The position numbers and the translations under genes are program-made. The notes beneath the pieces are model-generated. The model did not search any database. It was not told the DNA's origin and was given only the letters and a program-made list of their open reading frames with translations. From Bizionia sp. M204 (GTDB lineage Bacteria; Bacteroidota; Bacteroidia; Flavobacteriales; Flavobacteriaceae), in contig NZ_CP046242.1 of NCBI RefSeq assembly GCF_023205095.1, positions 1,787,001 to 1,851,000 on the forward strand: a stretch of DNA of 64,000 bases, read 5' to 3'. Shown here in pieces: positions 18,695-29,070 of this stretch (position 1 is the first letter of the stretch; every line of letters starts with the position of its first letter).

Positions 18695-19807
18695 TTATAA
18701 TCTATAATCTTTAACGACTTGTTCCAAAATGTCTTGTAGGGTTTCAATATGTAGTTGCATACTAAAATGATTCAAAATATGTATTTTCCCTGCGGCTCCT
18801 AGTTGTCGAGCATAGGCAACATTATCAAACACCTGCAACATATGTTTAGCCATCCCCGCCACATCATGTTCATCACACAACAAGCCCGTTTGTCCATGTA
18901 TAATAACATCAGGAATACCAGCATGATTCGTTGCTATTACAGGTAAACCAGCAACGCTAGCTTCCAAGACAGCCAAGGGCGTGCCTTCCATATCACCATT
19001 ACTAGCAGTTATAGAATGTTGCACAAAAGCTAACGATTCTGATAGTATATGTCTGTAAGTTTCGGGTGTTATGACACCTAAAAATTGAACGTGTTTTTCA
19101 ATACCATAGTGCTTAACAAGGTTTTGACACATATTAAGCAATACACCATCACCTGCCAAAAGCAATTGAGCATCAGGATGTTTCGCAACGACTTCTTTAA
19201 AAGCCATAATCGTATAATAAGGCGCTTTCTTATCCGTAAAACGGCCAATGCCTATAAACTGCTTTTTCGCATAATTTGGTTTAACCAATTCAAATTCAGG
19301 CTGTGGTCCATATACATTATAAACCAGCTTGCCTTTTGGACAGCTTAGCGTTAACAACATCTGTTCCATCTTTCTGGAAACCGCTATAATTTTAGAGGCT
19401 ATACTAAAAACTTCTTGGTAATTATTGCAATTTATTAAAGTTTCGTAAACACTCGCATCATAGCCATGAAAATGAACCACGAAAGGCAAACCGCTTTGTT
19501 TCAAAATGGGCAATAAATGATGAGCATGTGTGCCATACTCTACTAAAACAACATCTATAGCATGTCTTTTTAATGATGCTAAAACCGACTGCTCTTGAAC
19601 ATAAGAATAAGAATAATTTTTAAATTTGCGAATGAAACGATAACGCAAAATTTGTAATTTAGAAACCAAACTTCCAGCACCTTCTAATCTGATGCGCGCT
19701 TTTGTTCCAAAATAATAAAAAACAGAACCTTTCAGGTAGTTTTTATGTGCCTGAATAAAGGTTTCCGAATATGGGTTCTGACTGGGTGAAAAAATGGCAA
19801 TGTTCAT
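18695..19807 (-). CDS. GT4-family glycosyltransferase
   Basis: A 370-residue GT-B enzyme. The N-terminus has FSPSQNPYSETFIQAH, and VHFHGYDASVYE lies in the acceptor domain. The donor domain begins at FIGIGRFTDKKAPYYTIMAF and carries EX7E in MEGTPLAVLEASVAG. The start overlaps the stop of the upstream GT2 gene by 4 bp. It resembles the colanic acid enzymes WcaL/AmsK in the arrangement of these motifs, but the acceptor sugar cannot be deduced. Confidence 0.9.
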   Translation of the reverse strand: MNIAIFSPSQNPYSETFIQAHKNYLKGSVFYYFGTKARIRLEGAGSLVSKLQILRYRFIRKFKNYSYSYVQEQSVLASLKRHAIDVVLVEYGTHAHHLLPILKQSGLPFVVHFHGYDASVYETLINCNNYQEVFSIASKIIAVSRKMEQMLLTLSCPKGKLVYNVYGPQPEFELVKPNYAKKQFIGIGRFTDKKAPYYTIMAFKEVVAKHPDAQLLLAGDGVLLNMCQNLVKHYGIEKHVQFLGVITPETYRHILSESLAFVQHSITASNGDMEGTPLAVLEASVAGLPVIATNHAGIPDVIIHGQTGLLCDEHDVAGMAKHMLQVFDNVAYARQLGAAGKIHILNHFSMQLHIETLQDILEQVVKDYRL

Positions 19808-20580
19808 CTGCTTAATTTTTTTAACACCTTTCTTAACAATACAGCTTCACGAGTTTTATTCCTTTTATTTTTCAGTAAATTATAATAGACTTTAAAAAAA
19901 CGTTTAGGTGTATACTTTAAGGTAAATCGGAGCGCATGTGGCATCTGAATTGAAAAACCATCAACAATTACGCTTGTTTTATTGTTCCCATCGAACACAA
20001 AGCAACCCAAAACATCTTCGATTTTTACTGGCTTAAAAAGATAAAAAGCACGAATTAAAAACCAATAATCCATTGTATAGTGTTCATCATTTGGAAAATT
20101 TCCGATAGTTTCCTGAACCTTTCTTTTATAAAAATAACTAACAGGGTTTAAAGGGAAACGTCCTTTTATAATCGATAAATCTTGCCACAATATAGTTGCA
20201 TTTGTACTCGTTTCAAGTACCCCATTTCGATCAACATCTAAATTACCCACAATAATATCAGCACTAGGATAATCCTTAAACTTGTCAACAATAATCTGAA
20301 AAGCATCTGGGTAAAAATAATCATCAGCATTTAAATACACAATTAAATCTCCAGTACATAATCCAAAAGCTTTGTTCATAGCATCCGATTGCCCACTATC
20401 TTTTTCGGATATCCAATTGATATGTGCATGTTTTTTAAGTATCTCTACCGTATTGTCTGATGATAAACCGTCCACAACTATATGCTCCCAATTGGTATAA
20501 CCTTGCGCTAAAACACTAGCAATACTCGTTTCTATATATTTACCAGAATTATAACTGGGTGTTAATACACTAATTTTCAT
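19804..20580 (-). CDS. GT2-family glycosyltransferase (WcaE-like)
   Basis: A 258-residue GT-A enzyme: SVLTPSYNSGKYIETSIASVL, HIVVDGLSSDNT, the segment WISEKDSGQSDAMNKAF and YLNADDYFY (NADD at 84-87). This set is typical of the WcaE-like group that often accompanies gmd/fcl loci. It lies 60 bp downstream of fcl, whose product supplies GDP-L-fucose, so a fucosyl transfer is possible but unproven. Confidence 0.88.
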   Translation of the reverse strand: MKISVLTPSYNSGKYIETSIASVLAQGYTNWEHIVVDGLSSDNTVEILKKHAHINWISEKDSGQSDAMNKAFGLCTGDLIVYLNADDYFYPDAFQIIVDKFKDYPSADIIVGNLDVDRNGVLETSTNATILWQDLSIIKGRFPLNPVSYFYKRKVQETIGNFPNDEHYTMDYWFLIRAFYLFKPVKIEDVLGCFVFDGNNKTSVIVDGFSIQMPHALRFTLKYTPKRFFKVYYNLLKNKRNKTREAVLLRKVLKKLSR

Positions 20581-20639
20581 TTAATAAAGCGTTAACAATT
20601 AATAACCTCTCAGATCTTTTACCATACAGATAATACACT

Positions 20640-21569
20640 CTATTTCTCTTTTAAAAACTTCTCATTATAAACTAAACGAATCCCGTCTTTCAAACCTATC
20701 TTATGTTTCCAGCCCAAACCATGAATTTTACTAACGTCTAATAATTTACGTGGCGTACCATCAGGTTTGTCAGTATTCCAATCAATAGTTCCTTTAAAAC
20801 CAGTAATATCTTGGATTAAAAGCGCTAGGTCTTGGATAGATAAATCTGTTCCCGTACCAATATTAATAGGTGCATTCCCGGTGTAATGTGTCATTAAAAA
20901 GCAGCAAGCTTCAGCCAAATCATCCACATGCAAAAATTCGCGCATGGGTTTTCCTGAACCCCAAACCTCAACACGAGGTAAATTGGCTTCTTTCGCAGCA
21001 TGAAACTTACGCAACAAAGCGGGTAGCACATGGGAATTCTTTAAATCGTAATTATCATTCGGTCCATATAAATTAGTAGGCATAGCGGAAATAAAATTAC
21101 AACCATATTGTCTATTATAATTTTCACAAAGTTTCACACCTGCTATTTTCGCAATAGCATAAGGCTCATTGGTCGGTTCTAAAGCACCAGTTAACATACT
21201 AGATTCCTGTATTGGCTGCTCCGCATATTTTGGATAGATACAGGACGACCCTAAAAACAAAAGTTTCTTGACGGCATGCACATAACTCTGATGAATCACG
21301 TTCGCCTCCATCATAAGATTCTCATATAAAAAATCGGCACGATACGTATTATTAGCGACAATCCCACCTACTTTAGCGGCCGCGAGAAACACATAGTCTG
21401 GTTTTTCCGTTTCAAAAAACGTAGAAACGGCTTGCTGATTGGTTAAATCTAGTTCTTTAGAGCTTCTATAAAGCAAATTCGTAAATCCTTGGGCTTCCAA
21501 GGCTCTCATAATGGCAGAACCTACCATTCCAGTATGACCAGCAACATATATTTTAGCGTTTTTATTCAT
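20640..21569 (-). CDS. fcl: GDP-L-fucose synthase
   Basis: NADPH-dependent 3,5-epimerase/4-reductase that converts GDP-4-keto-6-deoxy-D-mannose to GDP-L-fucose. The Rossmann motif GHTGMVGSA is at residues 9-17. [20 protein letters not shown] (Tyr-xxx-Lys) and [10 protein letters not shown] follow, all Fcl/WcaG hallmarks. I chose the ATG at 21567-21569 ([14 protein letters not shown]) rather than an upstream codon at 21608, because the extra 13 residues align with nothing and lie inside gmd. The chosen start overlaps gmd by 8 bp, implying coupling. Length, 309 residues, fits the family. Confidence 0.95.
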   Translation of the reverse strand: MNKNAKIYVAGHTGMVGSAIMRALEAQGFTNLLYRSSKELDLTNQQAVSTFFETEKPDYVFLAAAKVGGIVANNTYRADFLYENLMMEANVIHQSYVHAVKKLLFLGSSCIYPKYAEQPIQESSMLTGALEPTNEPYAIAKIAGVKLCENYNRQYGCNFISAMPTNLYGPNDNYDLKNSHVLPALLRKFHAAKEANLPRVEVWGSGKPMREFLHVDDLAEACCFLMTHYTGNAPINIGTGTDLSIQDLALLIQDITGFKGTIDWNTDKPDGTPRKLLDVSKIHGLGWKHKIGLKDGIRLVYNEKFLKEK

Positions 21570-22698
21570 GCTTAAAAGAGGCTTTCTGCGCGTTGGAATC
21601 AAAACCACCTGCTTTTAAATAGGCTTCTTTCTGGCACATGTTTAAATCATAAACCATCATTTCGGTTATTAATGTCTTCAAGGTATATTTCGGCTCCCAA
21701 TTCAACAATTCTTTACATTTATCCGCATTTCCCACTAATAAATCTACTTCTGTTGGTCTATAATAATTAGGATCTATTTTTACAACTACCTGGCCAATGG
21801 GCAATTGGTATTCCAAATCATGGCAAGCAGAAACTACCGCCACCTCATCAGCGCCTTTACCCGAAAAGATAAGTTCAATTCCAACCTCTTTAAAAGCCAT
21901 ATTCACAAAATCTCGAACACTTGTAGTAACACCTGTAGCTATCACATAATCCCTGGGTGTGTCCTGTTGCAACATCAGCCACATAGCTTCTACGTAATCT
22001 TTGGCATGTCCCCAATCGCGTTGCGCATCTAGATTTCCTAAATATAAAACATCTTGTTGCTTTAAAGCAATCCGACTGGCTGCGCGTGTAATTTTTCGAG
22101 ACACAAAGGTCTCTCCACGCAAAGGGGATTCGTGATTAAACAAAATCCCATTACAAGCGTACATATTATAAGCTTCTCTATAATTAACGGTAATCCAGTA
22201 GGCATACAATTTTGCCACACCATAAGGCGATCTTGGATAAAATGGTGTCGTTTCACATTGCGGGGTTTCTTGTACTAAACCATATAATTCCGACGTGGAA
22301 GCTTGATAGATTTTAGTTTTTTCTGTAAGCCCCAATAAACGAACGGCTTCTAGAATCCGCAAGGTTCCCAAACCATCTACGTTGGCGGTATATTCCGGCG
22401 TATCAAAACTCACTTTTACATGACTCATGGCACCCAAATTATAAATCTCATCAGGGTGCACATCTTGAATAATCCGCGTGATATTCATCGCATCACTTAA
22501 ATCGCCATAATGTAAGGTAAACCGAATATCTTCCTCATGCGGATCTTGATATAAATGATCTACACGGTCTGTATTTAATAAAGAGGCGCGACGTTTAATA
22601 CCATGTACCTGATAGCCTTTTTCTAGCAAAAGCTCGGCCAAATAGGCACCATCTTGTCCGGTGACCCCTGTAATTAATGCTGTTTTTTGATTTTTCAT
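21562..22698 (-). CDS. gmd: GDP-mannose 4,6-dehydratase
   Basis: A 378-residue short-chain dehydrogenase/reductase that turns GDP-D-mannose into GDP-4-keto-6-deoxy-D-mannose, the step before Fcl. Diagnostic features are [21 protein letters not shown] at the N-terminus, [30 protein letters not shown] and [10 protein letters not shown] (catalytic Tyr-xxx-Lys), and [17 protein letters not shown]. Length is normal. It is the first half of a gmd-fcl pair and follows a GT4 gene by 20 bp. A source of GDP-mannose (manB/manC) is not in this window. Confidence 0.97.
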   Translation of the reverse strand: MKNQKTALITGVTGQDGAYLAELLLEKGYQVHGIKRRASLLNTDRVDHLYQDPHEEDIRFTLHYGDLSDAMNITRIIQDVHPDEIYNLGAMSHVKVSFDTPEYTANVDGLGTLRILEAVRLLGLTEKTKIYQASTSELYGLVQETPQCETTPFYPRSPYGVAKLYAYWITVNYREAYNMYACNGILFNHESPLRGETFVSRKITRAASRIALKQQDVLYLGNLDAQRDWGHAKDYVEAMWLMLQQDTPRDYVIATGVTTSVRDFVNMAFKEVGIELIFSGKGADEVAVVSACHDLEYQLPIGQVVVKIDPNYYRPTEVDLLVGNADKCKELLNWEPKYTLKTLITEMMVYDLNMCQKEAYLKAGGFDSNAQKASFKHE

Positions 22699-22718
22699 TT
22701 TAAACTTGACACCTCTTA

Positions 22719-23990
22719 TTATTTTAATATAGTCTTAAACAAGTCAATATACGAATCTGCTTGAATTTTTAAATCATATTTTTTAATAGCATGCGCTCTA
22801 ATAGATTCTCTATCAAATGAGTCCATGGTTACAAGAAACGTGTCAATCGTGTCTAATAATGCCATACTATTAACCGTTTTAGTCAACAAACCATTTTCAC
22901 CATCTTGAATCATATCTGGAATGCCTCCAATTGGAAACCCTATAACGGGTGTACCGCACATAAGCGATTCTAAAACCGTATTAGGCAAGTTATCCATTAA
23001 TGAGGGAATAACAAATACATCGGCAGCAGAATAGGCCATACTCATTAAGCGTTCATCATAAATAGAACCTAATTCAATCGTATTCTTAACAGACTCTAAT
23101 GCACTTTTTTTACTCCCTACAGCACATAAAATCACATCATCACGTTGCATCAAGTCAAAAGCTTTTTTTAAATAGGCATATCCCTTTCGGTGATTACTAA
23201 TGGAATCGGCTACAAATAAAATAACTTTTTTATTTTTGGGGATATTTAAAATCGCTCTTGAATAATTTCTATTTCTGGGTTGAAATACTTCAGCATTAAT
23301 CCCATAAGGAATACAATACACTGGTTTTGATTTAAAAACAGTACTGTTTTGAGCTTCTAGTCCCAACCATTCCGAAGGTGCAACGATACTAATATTTGAG
23401 GCAGATTGTATGGCTTTAAATTTTAAAGATAAGTTTTCTTTAAATACACGTTTCTCTAGTTCTGATAGCTCTCTTGATAGAGGCTCTCCAACTGAATCTA
23501 TACCTAAAGTTGTTTCCAAATAGTGTTCGCCACCCGTAAACGGATTCATATCATGCAAGGTCCAAACCACGGGTTTGGTGTTTTTTCTGAAAAAGGACTC
23601 ATAATCTAAAAAACTGGCTACCCAATGCAAATTAATGATGTCGGCTTCTTGATAAAGTGGAGAACTGGTGATGTCGAAATTTGAATCTGGAAAACTAAAT
23701 AATTCCAAACCAGATTCCCGTTGTTTTAAAAATTGCTGTTCTTTAGATGCTTTTGGTTTGTTAAGAATACCCATAACACGTAAAAAAAGCAATACTTTTT
23801 CTTTTAAAATATGAAACTTACTTTTGGATGAATGGCTTTTATGAAATTGAAATGTTTTAGGTAATGATTTTTCCTTATGTCTTAAAAGCACTTTAGAATC
23901 AACCGCTTTATGCAACAAACCTTCATGCAAACGCAAACAGGCATTTGCGGCGCCTCCTCTATCGTATGTGTTGACTATTAGTATTTTCAT
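22719..23990 (-). CDS. GT4-family glycosyltransferase (WcaC-like)
   Basis: A 423-residue GT-B enzyme beginning [23 protein letters not shown], a start typical of the WcaC group in fucose-containing polysaccharide loci, with [17 protein letters not shown] in the acceptor domain. The donor domain has [22 protein letters not shown]. The usual EX7E is DX7E here ([14 protein letters not shown]), a variant seen in related enzymes. It overlaps the FkbM gene upstream by 4 bp (ATGA). Confidence 0.88.
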   Translation of the reverse strand: MKILIVNTYDRGGAANACLRLHEGLLHKAVDSKVLLRHKEKSLPKTFQFHKSHSSKSKFHILKEKVLLFLRVMGILNKPKASKEQQFLKQRESGLELFSFPDSNFDITSSPLYQEADIINLHWVASFLDYESFFRKNTKPVVWTLHDMNPFTGGEHYLETTLGIDSVGEPLSRELSELEKRVFKENLSLKFKAIQSASNISIVAPSEWLGLEAQNSTVFKSKPVYCIPYGINAEVFQPRNRNYSRAILNIPKNKKVILFVADSISNHRKGYAYLKKAFDLMQRDDVILCAVGSKKSALESVKNTIELGSIYDERLMSMAYSAADVFVIPSLMDNLPNTVLESLMCGTPVIGFPIGGIPDMIQDGENGLLTKTVNSMALLDTIDTFLVTMDSFDRESIRAHAIKKYDLKIQADSYIDLFKTILK

Positions 23991-24808
23991 TTATGCTGTT
24001 TAATTCCATAGATATTTAACTGCATATCCATACCACAATATTCCGTTAACTTTACAAATGGAGATTTGCTTGATATCCCAGGAGAAGAAATATAGAGTCT
24101 AAAGCCCGCTTCTTTTAGTATTTGTATAATTTCATTCAATGTCTGTTCCTGCCCAACAAAAGAATGATATTCTACAAATATACGTGCCACATTCTCTAAA
24201 TCTTCAGCTATATCTTTTAATACTGTGGTTTCTGCACCTTCTATATCTAATTTCAAAAAATCTACAGGTTTTTGTAAATAAGGTTTTAAGGAAGTCACTG
24301 GTATATCATGACTATTGGAATTATCACTTTTATTAATCGTTTCTAATAATCCAGCATCCGCACCTTCTGACTTGAACTTTAAAGTTGTTTCTTCATTCCA
24401 TAAACCCTTTTTAATAAGTTTAACAGTATCAAAAGCACAACTCTTTATATTAGACTCCAAAATATCATAGATATAGGAATCTGGTTCAAATGCCACAATC
24501 TCTGCATCAGGAAATAGTTTCTTAAAATAAATAGTCGCTAATCCTATATTGGCACCACCATCAATGATATATGGCGACTGATTTTTAGTTTTAAACTTAT
24601 AAATTTCAGTTCTAAAAATCTCATCGTACATAAATAAGAAAGAAGCACTATCAGGAATAACCAACTTAAACCCATCAATAACAGCTGATGTTTTTGTATA
24701 TCTTGGTACTCGTTTTAATTTTTCGAATTCAGTTTCAGACTTTAAAGAAATCTTATTAAGCTTTCGCTTTATAAGTGCTTTAATCTCTGGAGAAATATAC
24801 TTCTTCAT
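23987..24808 (-). CDS. FkbM-family methyltransferase
   Basis: A 273-residue SAM-dependent methyltransferase. Motif I is IIDGGANIGLATIYF near residues 86-100, followed by EIVAFEPDS. DFLKLDIEGAETTVLKDI carries the DIEGAE signature. Predicted to O-methylate a sugar. It directly abuts the sulfotransferase gene upstream (24809), so methylation and sulfation genes are paired. The C-terminal IYGIKQHK is basic and short. Confidence 0.9.
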   Translation of the reverse strand: MKKYISPEIKALIKRKLNKISLKSETEFEKLKRVPRYTKTSAVIDGFKLVIPDSASFLFMYDEIFRTEIYKFKTKNQSPYIIDGGANIGLATIYFKKLFPDAEIVAFEPDSYIYDILESNIKSCAFDTVKLIKKGLWNEETTLKFKSEGADAGLLETINKSDNSNSHDIPVTSLKPYLQKPVDFLKLDIEGAETTVLKDIAEDLENVARIFVEYHSFVGQEQTLNEIIQILKEAGFRLYISSPGISSKSPFVKLTEYCGMDMQLNIYGIKQHK

Positions 24809-25615
24809 TTATAAATAGTTAAAAAATTCTAATTCAACTTTTGAAAGACTCTCGAAAGATTGAATTAATTCAACTGAAATCTCTTCTTTATATGAACCTA
24901 CTTTTCCTTTTCTAATAAAGTCTTCATTTGCATCCCATTCTTTATTATTCCAACCAAATTCTTTTTCTTTCTTCTTCATTTGCTCAAAAGAGTTTCCTTC
25001 TATAGCTTTATAAATTAAATCGTCCGTGCAACTTAATTTAGCAAACTCTACAATTTTTTTTAATTCCTTAAAGGCATCCTGAATTAAATCTTCATATTTT
25101 ATTATTAGTATTTCAGCATTAAAAGGGTTATCTAACCAAATTCGAGTATGTTCATGCCATCTACATGGATATACATCTTTACCCTCAAGAACCATCTCCT
25201 TTAATGTTACTTGCTTTTTCATAGCTTGATGCATTGCATAATAAGATGCCATGGCGTCTCTACCATCTCGAACCAAATGAATTACACGTTTCATTTCTTT
25301 TCTTGGAAGCTCATGCGTTTTAAAAAATACCACATCATGAAATCTTTTATAGTATTGTTTCCCATGAACATCCGGAATCAACTCTTGCGTTAGTGAATCT
25401 GGTAGCATGGACGTTTCTATACCATATTGTAAACCAGCTATCAGGTTTTGCATCCATGTATTTCCGGACTTTGGAAAACCTGCAATAAAAATATCCTGTG
25501 GTTTTGTTTCTGTAATGGGTAAAAAATTATTCATACGCATCTTATTTTCTGTTTGTTGTGCAATACGCTCATCAAACTTTAAAATACGCTTCATATTTTT
25601 TTTTAATTTATTCAT
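24809..25615 (-). CDS. Sulfotransferase domain protein
   Basis: A 268-residue PAPS-dependent sulfotransferase. FIAGFPKSGNTWMQNLI (residues 43-59) is the classical 5'-phosphosulfate loop, and RVIHLVRDGRDAMASYYAM is the 3'-phosphate block. RKGKVGSYKEEIS near the C-terminus matches the RKG motif of cytosolic sulfotransferases. It differs clearly from the sulfotransferase at 6776-7630 and is closer to the Sulfotransfer_1 type. The start overlaps the Wzt-like gene by 8 bp. Likely sulfates the nascent polysaccharide or its precursor. Confidence 0.92.
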   Translation of the reverse strand: MNKLKKNMKRILKFDERIAQQTENKMRMNNFLPITETKPQDIFIAGFPKSGNTWMQNLIAGLQYGIETSMLPDSLTQELIPDVHGKQYYKRFHDVVFFKTHELPRKEMKRVIHLVRDGRDAMASYYAMHQAMKKQVTLKEMVLEGKDVYPCRWHEHTRIWLDNPFNAEILIIKYEDLIQDAFKELKKIVEFAKLSCTDDLIYKAIEGNSFEQMKKKEKEFGWNNKEWDANEDFIRKGKVGSYKEEISVELIQSFESLSKVELEFFNYL

Positions 25616-26882
25616 CTAAGGTCCATTCTAATTTAGGTGAAACAAGTCCAGGCCATTTTTCAATGTAAGTAGAACCTCCAGCATGTTCACCTTCTATATC
25701 AACAAGTAAGACATCAATAGGTTCTATAAGCATTATCTTACCTGGAATTCCGGCGTTTAGAGTTAACGTATATTGCGTTTTATTTAATAAAAATTCTGGT
25801 ATGATGAGTTTTAATGTATGTTCTCCTTTTGCAATACCTAATTTGGTTAATTCATGTGAACTAGTGACAAATGCTATAACACCATAGGTGTTTTTAACAC
25901 TTAAATTAAAACGCATGCCTTTTATCTCCGTTTTGGCTAAAAAAGTGATCTGAATATGGATGGCTTCAGACTGCAAAAATGCCGACCTAATGCGTTGTGT
26001 TGTATCTGTAACAGAAACTTGCAACAACTGTATCTCGTTATTACTAACTTCATCAGCAACATATTCAACCAAACCACTACTTAACTGCATATTTTCATTA
26101 TTCAAATAAAAATCCACAGCGTCATCCGTTCCACCTTCAAAAACCGTTTTCCCGTGCTCCAAAACAATAGCCCGAGTACACAAGCTTTTTACAGCGGCCA
26201 TATTATGACTCACAAACAACACCGTCCGCCCATCACCTTGACTAATATCCTGCATTTTGCCAATGGCCTTTTTTTGGAATTCGGCATCGCCAACAGCCAA
26301 CACCTCATCAATCACCAAAATATCAGGTTCTAAAAAAGCGGCAACGGCAAAAGCCAAGCGTACGCGCATACCACTACTATACCGTTTTACAGGGGTATCT
26401 ACATAACGCTCACAACCAGAAAAAGCAATAATTTCGTCCTCTTTGCTGCGTATTTCAGCCTTACTCATCCCTAGAATAGCCCCATTTAAATAAATATTCT
26501 CACGCCCAGTGAGTTCGGGGTGAAACCCCGTTCCTACTTCCAGTAAACTAGCAATGCGGCCTTTGGTTTTAATTTCACCAGTTGTAGGGATCGTAACCCG
26601 ACTTAATATTTTAAGCAGCGTACTTTTTCCAGCCCCATTTTTCCCAATAATACCCAATACTTCACCGCGCTGTACTTCAAAATTAATGTCTTGCAACGCC
26701 CAAACATAATCACTATCCGCTTTAGCACTGCGGTCGTTTACAGAACCCACTTTTAAATACGGATCTTCCTTTCCGCGAATACCAGCCCACCACCTGTTCA
26801 AATCATGACTAATGGTACCAGTACCCACAAGCCCCAAGCGGTATTGTTTGCTGATGTTTTCGGCTTTTAAAATGACACTCAT
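25608..26882 (-). CDS. Polysaccharide ABC exporter ATPase with C-terminal carbohydrate-binding domain (Wzt-like)
   Basis: A 424-residue ATPase. The Walker A motif GKNGAGKST is at about 80-88, the signature YSSGMRVRLAFAVAA near 165, Walker B PDILVIDEVLAVGD after it, and the switch His in LFVSHNMAAVKSL. Residues about 265-424 form a beta-rich extra domain of the Wzt C-terminal type, which in O-antigen exporters recognises the modified non-reducing end of the glycan. The N-terminal extension before the Walker A is also typical. Its permease is 490 bp upstream at 27372-28235, separated by an unusual heptad repeat. It energises export of a finished, probably terminally modified, polysaccharide. 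Confidence 0.93.
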   Translation of the reverse strand: MSVILKAENISKQYRLGLVGTGTISHDLNRWWAGIRGKEDPYLKVGSVNDRSAKADSDYVWALQDINFEVQRGEVLGIIGKNGAGKSTLLKILSRVTIPTTGEIKTKGRIASLLEVGTGFHPELTGRENIYLNGAILGMSKAEIRSKEDEIIAFSGCERYVDTPVKRYSSGMRVRLAFAVAAFLEPDILVIDEVLAVGDAEFQKKAIGKMQDISQGDGRTVLFVSHNMAAVKSLCTRAIVLEHGKTVFEGGTDDAVDFYLNNENMQLSSGLVEYVADEVSNNEIQLLQVSVTDTTQRIRSAFLQSEAIHIQITFLAKTEIKGMRFNLSVKNTYGVIAFVTSSHELTKLGIAKGEHTLKLIIPEFLLNKTQYTLTLNAGIPGKIMLIEPIDVLLVDIEGEHAGGSTYIEKWPGLVSPKLEWTLDE

Positions 26883-26919
26883 ATTCTATAATTCGTTATT
26901 CGATATTCAATGTTTCATT

Positions 26920-27356
26920 ATTCAAACCTCTATAATTCTAACCCGTCAACTGTTAACTGCGACGGCGACTGCGACTATAAAAAAATAATTATTTCTTTCT
27001 AACTCATCAATTATTCTTCTTCATTTCAACTTCAACAATCAACAATCGTTAATCTTATGTCAGTATTCTTTCCTCTTTAATCTTTATTCTCACCTCTACC
27101 GACTCACCTCTAACCTCTCACCACTAACCACTAACCTCTCACCATTAACCTCTCACCTCTCACCACTAACCTCTCACCACTAACCTCTAACCTCTCACCA
27201 CTAACCTCTCACCTCTAACCTCTAACCTCTAACCTCTAACCTCTAACCTCTCACCACTAACCACTAACCTCTCACCTCTCACCACTAACCTCTCACCACT
27301 AACCTCTCACCACGAACCTCTCACCTCTCACCTCTCACCTCTCACCTCTCACCTCA
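26920..27356. repeat. Long heptad (7-bp period) repeat tract between exporter genes
   Basis: The 489-bp gap between the permease and ATPase genes is mostly an array of 7-bp words, AACCTCT, CACCTCT and CACCACT, in irregular order. The clearest part is 27110-27356 (about 35 words), becoming degenerate to the left. On the transcribed strand it is GGTGAGA/GGTTAGT-rich, with many GG doublets. It starts about 16 bp after the permease stop codon. No ORF, promoter or terminator was recognised in the gap. Confidence 0.93.
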
Positions 27357-27371
27357 TTCCTAATCCCTATT

Positions 27372-28235
27372 TTAAACCGTATCAATAAACGTCTTCTCCG
27401 TCCTATTAAATATAATAATCCCAAAAAATAAGACAACTAGCGTCACTGCTACCGTATACAAAACACCAAACCAGCTAAAAGTCCCAGTTCCCAATAACAT
27501 ATAACGTGCGGTTTCAATAATATAGGCTAACGGATTATACTCAACCACCCAGGCAATTTTTGGTAATTTCTCGCGCATTAAGGCTAACGGATACATCACA
27601 GCAGATACATACATAAGCAACTGCACACCAAAACCGACTAAAAACTTCAAGTCCCGGTATTTGGTTACCAAACTAGAAATTATCATTCCAATACCTAAAC
27701 CTAAAAGCCCCATGAGCATCACGATAAAAGGAAAAAACACAATACTACTGTTTATGTGAATGGCTGCCCCACTAAAATAATAATAAATATAAAAGGCGAT
27801 GAAAATAAGGAGTTGAATCCCAAATTTCATCAAGTTAGAGATGATTATCGAAAGTGGTACAATAATCCGGGGAAAGTACACCTTGCCAAATATGGCGGCA
27901 TTACTTTTAAAGGTATCACTAGTAGACGTTAAGCAGGTATTAAAATAATTCCAAATAGAAATCCCGGCTAGGTTAAACAAGAATGGCGGTACCGTTCCGG
28001 TTTCTATATTGGCCACTTTATTAAAAATAAGTGTAAACGTTAAAGCGGTAAATAAGGGCTGAATCAAATACCAAAGCGGCCCTAAAACGGTTTGCTTATA
28101 TACGGTAACCACATCACGCTTCACAAACAAAACAAGCAAATCGCGATAACGCCATATTTCGGCAAAATTAAAGTCGATTAACTTCCGCTTGGAAGAAATG
28201 GTATACAACCAATCAGCATCCTCTGTCTTATTCAA
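27372..28235 (-). CDS. Polysaccharide ABC exporter permease (Wzm-like, ABC-2 family)
   Basis: A 287-residue ABC-2 membrane protein with six predicted transmembrane segments. The N-terminal cytoplasmic part is IWRYRDLLVLFVKRDVVTVYKQTVLGPLWY, the amphipathic entry typical of Wzm/KpsM/TagG, and VEYNPLAYIIETARYMLLG is the conserved C-terminal loop. Length is normal (about 260-290). With the Wzt-like ATPase it forms the inner-membrane polysaccharide exporter. It is the first gene of the run 28235-1478; no convincing -7/-33 promoter was found in the 435 bp upstream. Confidence 0.93.
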   Translation of the reverse strand: MNKTEDADWLYTISSKRKLIDFNFAEIWRYRDLLVLFVKRDVVTVYKQTVLGPLWYLIQPLFTALTFTLIFNKVANIETGTVPPFLFNLAGISIWNYFNTCLTSTSDTFKSNAAIFGKVYFPRIIVPLSIIISNLMKFGIQLLIFIAFYIYYYFSGAAIHINSSIVFFPFIVMLMGLLGLGIGMIISSLVTKYRDLKFLVGFGVQLLMYVSAVMYPLALMREKLPKIAWVVEYNPLAYIIETARYMLLGTGTFSWFGVLYTVAVTLVVLFFGIIIFNRTEKTFIDTV

Positions 28236-28410
28236 TGTAATAGCGTTTTATATAGGGCTAATATACTAATTCCAAGCAGAAACCAAAACGCAAACTTTAT
28301 AATTATTAACCAGAAAATGAAGTTGTTTTTTCAGCAATACAAACTAAAAAAAATAAACAGTATGAAAATAAATTTACCAATCCCCAAATCCCAAAAACAA
28401 TAACAGTTTA

Positions 28411-28475
28411 GGCTCCCCTCTTTAGCTGAAGAGGGGTGGGCAAACGAAGTTTGGTCGGGGAGTTTGAACACAACT
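28411..28475 (+). repeat. Dispersed palindromic repeat family A, left copy next to DUF559 gene
   Basis: GGCTCCCCTCTTTAGCTGAAG begins the copy, with the hairpin CCCCTCTTTAGCTGAAGAGGGG, and it ends GGGGAGTTTGAAC. Fragments of the right end (CAAACGAAGTTTG, GGGAGTTTGAAC) recur at about 28482-28630, so the whole gap 28236-28671 beyond 28400 is repeat-derived. The first 160 bp of the gap show nothing recognisable. Confidence 0.85.
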
Positions 28476-28671
28476 CATGTGCAAACGAAGTTTGATTAGA
28501 GAGTTAAAAAACAAACTAATAAGCAAACGAAGTTTGGTCAAGGTTTAAATCAAAGTAAAACGGAAATAAAGAAAGAGCCTGCCTGCTTTTAGATAGGGAG
28601 TTTGAACATAAAACGCATAACCAAACGAAGTTTATCAAAATATTTTAAACCTAAAACCGTACCTTTAATAC

Positions 28672-29070
28672 ATGTCCAAGCAGAAAATCCATACCAAAAA
28701 AGAACTACAAGCTTATAGAAAAAAACTGCGTAAAACATTAACACCGGCAGAAGCCTACCTATGGAAACATATAAAATCCAGACAATTAAATAATAAACGC
28801 TTCACAAAGCAACATAGTATAGGTCACTATATAGTTGATTTTTATTGTGCTTCAGAAAAATTGGTCATTGAATTAGATGGAGAAGTTCATTTTAATCCAA
28901 TGACACAAGAATATGACAAAAAACGAACAGTGTATTTAGAAAGTTTAGGCTATAAAGTCATCCGCTTTGAAAACAAAATGGTTTTTGACCACTTACCATC
29001 CGTGCTACAAGAAATAAAAGAGTGCTTTAATTCAGGAGAAGAAGAAGAAGAAGACAAACCCTCCGTCTAA
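28672..29070 (+). CDS. DUF559-family (PD-(D/E)xK-like) endonuclease domain protein
   Basis: A 132-residue solitary nuclease-domain protein. LTPAEAYLWKHIKSRQL (Glu27) leads into RFTKQHSIGHYIVDFYC (Asp56), and KLVIELDGEVH (Glu67, Asp69, His73) forms the core of the DUF559/Vsr-like fold. VIRFENKMV is the usual end of the domain. The tail (EEEEEDKPSV) is odd: its last five codons and the stop are the inverted end of a family A repeat (29056-29119). Another copy lies upstream at 28411-28475 in opposite orientation, so the gene sits between inverted repeats. It is on the opposite strand to its neighbours. Function is unknown; mobility or repair of the repeat is an inference. Confidence 0.88.
   Translation: MSKQKIHTKKELQAYRKKLRKTLTPAEAYLWKHIKSRQLNNKRFTKQHSIGHYIVDFYCASEKLVIELDGEVHFNPMTQEYDKKRTVYLESLGYKVIRFENKMVFDHLPSVLQEIKECFNSGEEEEEDKPSV

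Noticed and set aside
21570..21608. Upstream start for fcl giving 13 more residues
   Set aside because: It lies deep in gmd and the added residues match nothing in the family.
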